From: Paragonimus westermani
Lineage: Eukaryota > Platyhelminthes > Trematoda > Plagiorchiida > Troglotrematidae
DNA length: 64,000 nt
Assembly (NCBI GenBank): GCA_008508345.1
Contig: QNGE01000134.1
Location: 124,350-188,349, forward strand
Reading direction: 5' to 3'
Part shown: one piece after another, positions 1 to 9,500 of the stretch
Layout: the number at the start of each line of letters is the position of its first letter
Position numbering within the stretch: position 1 is the first letter of the stretch
Position numbers and translations under genes: made by a program
The notes under the pieces: generated by a model
What the model was told of the DNA's origin: nothing
Databases searched by the model: none
What the model saw: only the letters and a program-made list of their open reading frames with translations

Positions 1-2
1 TA

Positions 3-1022
3 ACTGTAAACGCGGATAAATACGTTTTCGGTCAACCAGCAGTCGAGTTCTTAGGGCATCATGTCGATCAGCACGGCATCCGGCCGCTGACTGACAAGGT
101 ACAAGCGATTCGCGATTTTCCACGCCCTACAACGCTCGCTGCTGTCCGTCGTTTCAACGGCATGGTCAACTATTACCGCCGTTTTATTCCGCATTGCGCG
201 CAACTCATGCAGCCTCTGACCGACTTACTCGGTGGCCGTTCCAACGGAAACGTCCAGTTATCAGAAGCAGCCGTCAACTCGTTCGATCTCACCAAAGACG
301 CGCTAGCCGACGCAGTGATGCTTCACCATTTCGACGCTAACGCCACCACGAGCATAGCTGTAGACGCTTCCGACATAGCTGTTGGTGCCGTACTCCAACA
401 GTTTGTCGATTGCACCTGGAGACCGCTTTCATTTTTCTCTAGACGCCTGCCACCCGCCCATGCGAGGTACAGCACGATCGGTCGTGAGTTACTAGCAATT
501 TACTCGGCCCTTCGTCACTTTCGATACGGTCTCGAAGGCCGCCAATTTGTGATCTTTACCGACCACAAACCGTCGGTATACGCCTCCCGCAATCGTTCCG
601 AACGCCATTCACCCCGCAAAGTGCGCCACCTTGATTGCTTCTCGCAGTTCTCTGCAGACGTAAGACACGTCTCTGGCAGTGACAACGTTGTGGCTGACGC
701 TCTGTCACGCGTATCAGCACTTGTTGGCCACGACATTATCGACTTTTCAGCTATGGCTGATAAACAACGCGCGGTAAACGATCTCCACACATCCTACCAG
801 CATTCGTCATTGCGCCTCGCGGATCTTCCACTACCGGCAGCACCGGGAACGATTTTATGCGATATCTCCGCTGGACACCCTCGCCCAGTCGTACCTCCAG
901 CCTTACGACGTCGCGTGTTTGACACGCTACAAAACATTGCTCATCCTGGCATCCGGGCCACGGTCAAGTTTGTTTCCGATAGGTACGTCTGGCCCGGTAT
1001 GCAAAAGGATCTTCGCACATAG
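3..1022 (+). pseudogene. Ty3/Gypsy pol: RT end, RNase H, start of integrase
   Basis: The reading frame is open from the window edge to a TAG at 1020. It starts with the RT/connection segment (VEFLGHHVDQHGIRPL, then VNYYRRFIP), which follows the polymerase fingers and palm in this family. RNase H follows with its acidic residues in usual context: VDASD at about 361-375, GREL, FTDHKPSVYA and NVVADALSR, so this domain looks intact. The integrase zinc-binding region begins near 940 (AHPGIRAT, VWPGM). The first histidine expected in the HHCC set appears to be replaced by Gln (DTLQNIAHPG). The stop at 1020 stands where a Trp is usual, consistent with a TGG to TAG change. No start codon is expected because the frame continues leftward. 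Confidence 0.88.
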
Positions 1023-2060
1023 GCGCGATCTTGCCTAGCTTGTTAACAAGCCTAGGTACACCGCCACGTGTCAGCCCCGATTGGCCGATGCCCTTCGATC
1101 ACCTCTCGACTCGCGCATCTTCACATAGATATTGTAGGTCCTTTGCCACCTTCGAGTGGTATGACCTATATCTTGACGATGGTAGACCGTTTTACGCGAT
1201 GGCCAGAGGCCGTCCCTATACCCGATGTCCGTTCGGAGACCGTGACACGCGCAGTTGTTTAGCGTTAGGTTGAATCTCACGGTTGCCCGGCCACGGTTAC
1301 AACCTACCGCGGTCCCCAGTTCGAAAGCGGTTCTTTTGCGGAGACGTTGAACGCACTTGGATGTCATCGCACACGGGCTACGTTATACCATCCGGCTGCG
1401 AACGGCATAGTCGAACGCTTTCATCGACAACTAAAAGCAGCCCTTGCCGCCGTCGATGCAATCCGTTGGACGGAAGCCCTGCCAGTGGTTTTACTCGGCA
1501 TTCGAGCGGCCCTCAAGGCCGACCTTCACGTTTCCAACGCCGAACTCCTTTATGGCCAACCGCTGCGTCTTGCTGGTGATTACTTCTCGTCCGCCACAGA
1601 CGCACTCCAAAACGATGCTTCCTACGCCAAGCAACTTGCTTTGCACATGCGCCGCCTCCGCGTCACGGACACTCGAGAACAAAACCGCGAAGTGTTTGTT
1701 CCCAAAGACCTCCACGACTGCATACACGTGTTTGTTCGCGTGGATGGTTCACGACACTCTCTCGAGCGACCTTACGAAGGTCCATTCGAGGTACTTCAAC
1801 GGAAGGACCGCTTCTATGTACTCGAGCGCCAGGGTACTCGGGACACCGTTAGCATCGACCGCCTGAAACCTGCCTACTTTGAAAGGACTGAGGAAGCTTC
1901 CAATGCTCCTCCGTATCCTGCGGCCAGGCATGCAACAGCCTTTAAACAGCCTTGTCCGAGCGCCTCATCTTCGAACACAACGTCGCCGACTACGCCAGCA
2001 CCTACCGTAACACGTTCGGGTCGTAGGGTGCATTGGCCTAAACGTCTGGTAGATGACTAG
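1023..2060 (+). pseudogene. Ty3/Gypsy integrase, disabled
   Basis: This continues the same frame as the preceding segment with no frameshift, but has stops at 1044, 1053, 1260 and 1266. The CxxC half of the zinc finger (SCLAC) is at 1029-1043. The integrase core starts with HLHIDIVGPLPPS, supplying the first catalytic Asp. The second catalytic position reads TTYRGPQFE near 1302-1328, where TTDRG is usual, so the Asp is lost to Tyr. The catalytic Glu remains in YHPAANGIVERFHRQLK. After the core comes a C-terminal module (YEGPFEVLQRKDRFYVLE, then TVSIDRLKPAYFE), typical of the chromoviral/CsRn1-like GPY/F region. The frame ends at TAG 2058-2060 after RSGRRVHWPKRLVDD. The last 710 bases are fully open, so the damage is strikingly local. 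Confidence 0.87.
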
Positions 2061-2577
2061 GACCCGTTAGGTCCTGTTTTATTTCAGCACTATGAAAAAA
2101 CCACACAAAAACTCGCAGAAGCTTTTGAAAACCAAAAAACCTCAAACCTTCTTTTGAAAACAAAAAAAGTGTTCCGACGCATGTCCGCATATTTATGTTC
2201 GCCAGGTAAGTTTGAAATTTGTGCATGTGCCCAACCTTATCTGTATCGTTTTTTATTCCCGTGCACGCGCTTACGTCCTGAGCCGATCAAAGTTCGCAAC
2301 GCGATTACTGTTATGCGACCACAGCGTTTACCCCCAGGACCACGACATGCGAATTCTAAATTCCCGCATTGGTTTCGACACAGCAGTAGAGGACACCCGA
2401 GTAAGAGCTCGCTAGGAACTGTTGGCACTAGTACGCCTCCACCTGCGGCGTCCAGGAATTGCAGTACCAACCGCAGATTGATGCAGCATGAACTAGACTA
2501 GGCCAAGGATGGCTGGCCACAGTTAGTCCTTAAGTAGATCGAAGGGTTGCGTTCGCAGTACCCTTCTGGTGTGTGTG
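2061..2577 (+). other. Non-coding stretch between pol and probable LTR
   Basis: About 520 bases follow the pol stop. The first 110 bases are A-rich with repeated AAAACC/AAAACAAAAA runs. The rest carries short open frames with no recognisable domain. A GT run (2570-2579) directly precedes the probable LTR. No clear polypurine tract is visible. If the LTR were longer than I propose, part of this would belong to it. Confidence 0.5.
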
Positions 2578-2959
2578 TGTAGTGACCTGGAGATACCCCC
2601 GGTCTGCCTGCTGTACGATGTGTAAAATCCTTCCTAAAATCTTAGCTCACATTGTACACAGGACCTTAAGGATCTTTGCCTGCCGTCCGCATGATGCATG
2701 AGGACGCGTTTGTTTGTTGGCATGCTTGTCGGCGTATGCGCGCCACACGCTTTTTCCGGCTCGCTCGCGCACTCGACGGTCGGATCCTTATCATCCCTAG
2801 CTGTTTCGCGTATCGGTGTCGCCTAGCTCTGATCGAGACCATTTGTGCTTATCGCATAATATATTTTCGGTCTCGCAATTATTTGTATCTTTATTTCGCG
2901 TCTGGTATTCCTGCGCACACTTGAGTAAACGTTAATTTAGTGCACGTACGCACTAAAAC
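2578..2959 (+). repeat. Probable 3' LTR of the Gypsy element
   Basis: The segment begins TGTAGTGACC and ends GCACTAAAAC, giving a short inverted match TAGTG/CACTA at its borders. Immediately after it is TGGTGAGCCC, which has the form of a primer-binding site. It contains an AT-rich TATA-like run at about 2857-2866. At about 380 bp it is within the normal LTR size range. A second LTR is not in the window, so the borders cannot be confirmed by comparison. Confidence 0.45.
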
Positions 2960-2977
2960 TGGTGAGCCCGTACNCGA
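2960..2977 (+). other. Possible tRNA primer-binding site
   Basis: TGGTGAGCCCGTACNCGA begins with TGG, the complement of a tRNA CCA tail, and sits immediately after the probable LTR, the usual place for a primer-binding site. It is similar in form to the TGGTGACCCCGACGTG type that I recall for Gypsy elements primed by tRNA-Trp, but differs at several positions. One base (2974) is undetermined. Confidence 0.35.
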
Positions 2978-3260
2978 AAAGAGCGAACAATAATAATTAT
3001 AAAATACAAAGTGCTGCTCAGAACGGTACACTACTGCTCTTACACAAGTCGACTGCTATCCGTATTCAGGTCACTTATCGTCATACAGAACCCGGATCAC
3101 CCGAAAACCCAAGTTCCTAGGTTCACCAATCCTAGTGAACCTGAGTTTTACTGCACTAATTTGAAGAATCGCAATTGACCCTGACGGGGTGTAAAAGTTG
3201 TACTTTCCGAGGTGGTCGCCTTTGGGCGCTCTACTCTGCCCCTCAGGATTCATATACAAA
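2978..3260 (+). promoter_or_regulatory. 5' flank / leader of the PPP1R12-like gene
   Basis: These 283 bases separate the possible primer-binding site from the host start codon and probably contain the 5' untranslated region and perhaps the promoter. An 8-bp stem (AGGTTCAC at 3119-3126, GTGAACCT at 3135-3142) encloses an 8-base loop. A TAA at 3192 is in frame with the coding exon, so no upstream ATG can extend the protein. I see no convincing TATA box here. The nearest TATA-like run is inside the LTR. Confidence 0.4.
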
Positions 3261-3509
3261 ATGTTTCCCGGTAGAGTGCCTGACACAGCTGCGCGTGAGC
3301 TAAAAAACAAGCAGATCAAAAGCTGGGTGGGATCAGAAACAGATAGAGCTTCTTCAGAATATCGTCCCCCGAAAAATATTAAGTTTCCTTTGGGAGTTTC
3401 TCTCATCGCTGCCTGCTATACAAAAGACCAGGAGGAATTCAAACGTCTTATTGACTTAGGCGTTGACATCAATACAAGAAATCCTGGTGGATTAACCTGT
3501 GTGCATCTT
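3261..3509 (+). CDS. PPP1R12A: PPP1R12-like exon 1 (start codon, PP1-docking motif, first ankyrin repeat)
   Basis: This exon has 83 codons and ends in phase 0 at donor GTGAGT. The ATG at 3261 (context ACAAAATG) is the first in frame after a TAA at 3192, and gives an N-terminus of the short length usual in the family. Residues 15-28 (KNKQIKSWVGSETD region) match the conserved MYPT1 block before the docking motif. K38-N39-I40-K41-F42 fits the RVxF consensus for PP1 binding. VSLIAACYTKDQEEFKRLID starts the ankyrin region, and the exon ends within the next repeat at GGLTCVHL. Confidence 0.92.
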
Positions 3510-6500
3510 GTGAGTGCTTCCATTTCATTCTTATGATGCAGTGTTGCATAAACGGTGATTATGAATTTTTAGAGTTTCTTATCAAAGAAGGTGCAGATAT
3601 CAATATTCAGGACAATGATGGTTGGACTCCTCTTCACGCGGCTTCATCTTTTGGAAGTGAAGAGTTGGTAAGGTGAGTGTCGGGGATTCTTTGTTCACTT
3701 TTGAAAACCGTGCAGCTGTTTATTACAAAGATCAGTTTAATAGCCGCGGTAAAACCTACCTAATATATCAGTTCGCTGATTTCCCTCACCTTCTTTCCGC
3801 TTGCAACTATCGACGTAAACTATGTATACACTGAGGTGGTCACTTCACGCATTACCAACTCTACTTTCAGCTCCCAACTTCGCCCCCACTTTGCGGTGGG
3901 TGTCAGGTGGTCACTATCTACCAGCGCGATGTATACGTGTTTACAGTATCGTGTATTTCTACCTTGTCAAGGTCTGTAGTTAAACCGGTCGTAAATTTTT
4001 CAATGAAGACCGCCTTTTCAACAAGGGGGTAATCTGTTGTGCGTAAGTACGTTCATTAATTTCAGCTCAGTTCGGTTCAGAGGACATGTACTAGAAGTCC
4101 GGTTTCTTGCACTGATGTGCTGTAGATTCTCATCATGCTGCAACCGATGGAGAAGACCATGTTTCACTTCGCTCATAGAAAGTCAGGGAGTTGGGTCACA
4201 AAGTATTCGGGAGAGTCCCTAACTAGTGAAGCATTCTTAGTGCATAGGATTGCCCTCAATACTGCTGTCCAAGTAGCCATACTGAAACCCTCGATTACCA
4301 CGGTTGCAACTCTGGAAATGAAACTATGTCCGCGAGTGAAACTGCAATGATCGGTTTTCAGAAACACTTCCTGATCACAGGTGTTGTCAGGTTACTGGAT
4401 ATTGCTTTCTCAAGACATGGTTCCCTAAACATCGCTCCCTTGGTGTAAACAACAGGTTATGGCAATGCACTCACAGTAATCATTACTTGTTCATCTCCTG
4501 AAGTGTCTTTTACGACTTTCTGTGTAGTGAAGTTTCTGTCCCGGTGCAAATTTATGTGTAGTGGAGTTTACTTGATTCCCTGACCGACTTTACCTGCTGT
4601 CAAACAGCGTGTGTGTGCGTTACTTTCCGCGTGAACAATTTGGTATACTATCATCTACTAACTAACGTGAGAAGAAAACTTGATGTTTGGAGCTAAAACG
4701 AGGTTGATGAACTGCGACTTGCATGGGATAGCTAGAGGATGCTGACCACCAAATGGCTAGCTAGCCATCAACCCAGCTGAACATGATGGGTTCGTTGAGT
4801 CATCAGTTTAACGGAACCGTTCATTGTTCTGTTCTGTTCGGTTCGTTATTTCTCCCTGGCCCACTGGTCCGTGTTTTGTTGCACTCCGCTCCTATCAGAT
4901 TTATAGTGGGTTGGGTTTACATTGTTCCCTTCCGCATGAGGTGGAGCTACATCATGTATCAAACAGGCTGAAGTCGCATGTTTACCTGTCGGTTATGATG
5001 GATTTCCTGATAACCTCAGGAGTCCAGTATCCAAATCCCGAATGGAGTTCTGATGGTCATTCCTAAGGATTGAAACGTCCAGTCAACCAAATGCACCCCA
5101 CCTCTCTTTGAGAACGATGGCGCTCAGGTTTCCTTAGTGAAGGGCTAAAAGTTTGCAAGAGTCCGTGTGATGCACAAGACTGTTCATGTACTGTTTTCTG
5201 ACTGCTGGGAGCCGGTAGTTAGTGGCCGACTCTTATGCCTCCCGAACATCGCAACGAGTCATCCAACCTCAAAAGGTTCCCCGAAATAAGAAAAAAGGGG
5301 TACGGTAACCTGAACTGCAATCTAGAATTCGTCTCTCCTATTACACCAAGCTCACATGATCTGAAACTGAGTCAGTGGTGAAATACCCATATTGGCACAA
5401 ACGAGCTTACCGTGTCAGCGGTGTTGCTTGAGGCCCAACTTCTGTTTTTTTTCCATTGAGTGGTATTATGATTTGGTTGATCTATTAATGTATACAAAAA
5501 TATTCTGGAAAACAAGTGTCCTTGCACGAAAAAGGTTGCGTTTAACAACACTGGTAATGCAAATACATACGGTTGTTGTGAGCACGTTACATTGAAAAAA
5601 CCACTAACGTATTCTTGCAGGTTTTCGTAAACACCCACCGTTTCTATCATGTTGTGGAAAGGAAGTTTAAATTGTGAGCTTGTAGTAAGCAGTGGAGGTG
5701 AACGTTCTGGTTGGGCGTCTGGTGCATCTTCCTTGGAAACCCAAGTTTGAAATGAACTCACGTTTCTTATCACGTTCAACTATTATGAACTCGGTTGTTC
5801 GGTGCATATGGGGTTGACTAGTATATCCCAATCCTACATACGAAAGCTAGTATGGTACGGCATCGGTCGTTTTGTCCCAGATGCTGCGTGCAACAAGTAT
5901 ATAGTCAAAAGTACGCCGCCACTAACCTCTTGTCAACTTTGGACGAAGAAGTTGGTCTAGTTCATATGCTCACTAGTCCGCTGCTTTGATCCAGAGCGTC
6001 ACCGAATGCTGTTGCTGTCCTCACTCCAAAGGACAATCAACAGACTACACTGACTAATGCTAGACACAGTGAAAGTTGAATTCTGCCACGCTCCAAAGAC
6101 TAGAATTCAGGTAGCATCCTGTGGCCTAAATTTGCGCCACTAACACTCTCCGTTAGGTGTTTGTTATGCATATTGGGTAATCTGCTCTGCGGTGTCACCA
6201 GTCAGGCCAATGTCAGCGTGGCTGAAAGTATGATGGCGGAACATGCGTCAGTGGATTCGATTCACAGTGATGGTAGACCATGAGCTGTCTGCTTAGTTAG
6301 CTCTGTTGAGCCCGCATCTGAGGAGCATATTTCCTGGTGTTTATTCGTAGTATCTGCTTATGCTCCTGCCAAATTACGGGTAGCGTTCGAATACTTTTCA
6401 TGCAGAGTTAGTTTTTCTGCTGTCGATGGGTAGCTCCGATGTTGATATGTTAATCGGAATTATTAACACAAACGTGGGTCGATCAAGCGGTGGTGAGCCG

Positions 6501-9500
6501 TAGTTAGGTAGTGAATTTCGGTCTACACTCCATTGCTTAGACATTGGCGAGTGATTGCTCCAGCTATGTGCTTAATAGCGGTTGTTTTTCACGAGTAGTA
6601 AGTTGATGCATAGAAAGCGTTATTGCACTACTGGTCACATCTGATCTCTAATAGGTTCGGGACTGTTAGCTATAAGTGACTCAGTTTTACCCAGTATTGC
6701 AGGTTTCACAGAAGCGAATGCGGGTGGGTGGCTTTCCCACCAGTCGCAATGACTTGCGATTGAGTAGCTGTTCTGAGACAAGCCTGTCAGTCAGGATTGG
6801 AGTGCTGATTGAGACTTCTGACCACTCTAGATTCCAAATCATAGCGGGATCGGGTTTCGCAAGCAGCGTGAGAAGCGGGTGCTATGGTGTGCACTTCGTA
6901 GACCTGTGGACGTAAATGTTTGATCTAAAAGAAGACCTTAGAGCCCTAGGAGGTTAGTGTCGACCAGCAGTTCACATAGAACCTCGAGAAGGGATGTCAA
7001 AGTATCTTGACCGTTGTTCGTTCTTAGACTGAATAGTTTGGTTATCTGAAAACGTTAGTGAAATGGGACTGCTGTTGCATCGTGAAGTGTTGGTAGGTTG
7101 TTTCAAATTAAGTCACTCTGTTGATCCTAGAGTGTCAGTCATCAGTGTGCCGGATAAGTAGATAAGTGAAGCTTTCTCTTAAGGAGTTAAGTAGCTTGGC
7201 TTGTTGGGCCGAACGATCTGAGTGGCGGCTCAATTAGCCTCACGGTTTCATTTCTTTACTTCATTGAACTTCCAAGGTTGCACTCCTGTCTGCCAGCCTA
7301 GAATCACTCAGGCATTGAAGCGTTTAAAATCAGCTGGCTTTGACAATCCCATGCCAAACGTATTCGCTGGGAGCTTCGACTCTTCTATTCTCACTGGTCT
7401 GACCAACTGAGTATATCTCTCATCTGGAACGAGTCTACCTTAGTTGTAGTATATATTGAGGAAAACCACTCGTGATAACCAAAAGGGAAGTAGTTGGACT
7501 GCTGTACCCAGGGGTTCAGCTCAAAACTAAAATGTTGCTCACGGTTTTGGCATCCGCCTTTTTTCGTTGGATTATTGCAGCACGGGAAATAGACATTGAG
7601 AAAGTACAGAGTGGTTCCTGTCGTAGTCTGGGATGTTCGTCAACTTCTGAGACAACCTCCAGCGTGCTGCCGGCTCACACGTTGCATTTCACGTTTACAA
7701 GAGAACCTTTGGTCGGTCTACACATTTACAGCATTTCGGACGCAGGGGTATACTGGCCATGTATGTAGACATTGTTAGCACTCTATTGCAATATCAGCTC
7801 AAATTAAGGTCCCGGGGAAAATTTCAAACATATCCCGGAAGTGGTGTCCGTCATGATTGTCTACTTTCCCCCTTGGCCACTTTCACCAAAGACTTAGTAA
7901 TGGCAATAAGACATACATTGCGAGATGCAAGCATTTCGTTTATTCTCATCAGTCGGTAACATAAAACATTCGGTTATATAGGTTAAGCGCGTAGCGTCAA
8001 AACAATGAAATGAACGAACTTCACTTGGTTTCAATCAGGCAGTGAAGCCTGATTGAAACCAAGTGAAGTTCGTTCATTTCATTGTTTTGACGCTACGCGC
8101 TTAACCTATATAACCGAATGTTTTATGTAACCGACTGATGAGAATAAACGAAATGCTTGCATCTCGCAATGTATGTCTTCTTGCTGTCTTGATGAACTGG
8201 ATAAAGGGAACTCAGTGTTTCAAACGTAGTAATGGGTTGTCTTGGACACAGAATCCAGAACTGGATGTCCCTATTGCGGAAATTGAGACCTAGCTTCATT
8301 TTTCTAAGGTTTGGTAGCGTTCTGCAACTGGAACCATTTCACGTCAAGATTTTTCTCACACAAACTTGAAGGTTACATCTGTAGGACGACTGATCTAGCA
8401 GTTTCACTCTTTGGCTCCCAAACATGACGATCATAGGTTGGGGTTATTGATTTGAGATTTTTGGTAATCGATATTTACGTTGAGTCGTACGTACAGGATA
8501 ATAATAGCGGTCAACTAACCAGAAGGTTAGGGAGCGTTTTTTGTCCCTGCAGATTCAGCAAACTCGTCCAATAAAATTATCAAAATGCACACATCTAGAT
8601 GGTCAGGCTGTAGGTTAAGAATGCTAACCTGTTATTCACCAGGCCGTTGAATTTTAGCTAATTTTATAGCTCATCGGTGTAAGATACGATGTGGTTAATC
8701 GGCCACTTGGCAAGAAGAACTGGAAGCGGTCACCAGCTGTTAACGGGAGGTCGTGTTTGTCTCCAGGATTCGATTCCTCGTGACTTACTTTCCCCTGGCC
8801 GGAAATAATAGGGATATGAATGCTATTCGTTTTCAGTAGGGTGTGTGCTGTCATTTGACCAAGTTGCTTGTGCTGTAAGTGAAATCGAAGAGGCAAGGCA
8901 GTAGAAACCACTTAAAAACTGTTTCGTAGATGACATCCTGCTCATACTTCCAACCCGATTGTTTGTTCGCAAGGTCGATGCTAGTTGATTGGATTCAGGC
9001 ATATGGATCTCAGAGAGTAAGACCTACCGCTTTCTTTCCTTTCATCTCCAGACTCAGGCTTGTCCTCATGATTGTGTGGCAGTTTAACATCATTGTGGGC
9101 CACCGATGTAATGCTGATAGTAACGATGGGGATTTTTAGTCATTTTTCGTGTATGTACTGAAGTAAATTTAAAGTGTCCATCTCTAGCAGCATCTCTCAA
9201 TTTTACATTCGCAGGTCTTTTGGAAATTATGCAGCGACACCCTGAATAAATGGTAAAACCTCGTTATACTGGATTGTGAGGTTCATTGTCAAACACCGTT
9301 ACAGCAAACAATTTGGTCTAATCTTTGTCAAAATTCCTGGAAGACGTTTCGCACATCCACCTTCTTATGTAACAACGTTATCTGTCGCCACGAGACAATG
9401 GGGAATTAGAATATGATTGAAGCTAGGACAAAATCCACCTTCGACCCCTGAAGTCACATATAGCACTCTCCTTAAGGAGGAAATTCCATTACGAAACGTT

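Larger units (their letters stand above)
1..2959 (+). mobile_element. Ty3/Gypsy LTR retrotransposon, 3' half
   Basis: The window opens inside the pol gene of a Ty3/Gypsy element. In order it shows the end of the reverse transcriptase with the connection domain, RNase H, the integrase zinc-binding region, the integrase core, a GPY/F-like C-terminal module, a non-coding stretch and a probable LTR. The gag, protease and reverse transcriptase catalytic parts are off the left edge. The style of the integrase and its C-terminus resembles the CsRn1-type elements known from liver flukes, but this subgroup call is from memory and unconfirmed. The copy cannot be autonomous because of five in-frame stops and a changed integrase catalytic residue. 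It lies just upstream of the PPP1R12-like gene on the same strand. Confidence 0.9.

Noticed and set aside
515..790. Antisense open frame over the Gypsy RNase H
   Set aside because: It is the shadow of the strongly supported pol frame on the + strand.
3071..3406. 111-codon antisense frame over exon 1
   Set aside because: The + strand has a conserved MYPT N-terminus here; the antisense frame has no motif.
4753..4768. 16-base palindrome ATGGCTAGCTAGCCAT
   Set aside because: Short palindromes of this size are expected by chance and no element or site is associated.
5372..5779. 135-codon - strand frame in intron 2
   Set aside because: No recognisable domain, no splice partners, and such lengths occur by chance in a window of this size.
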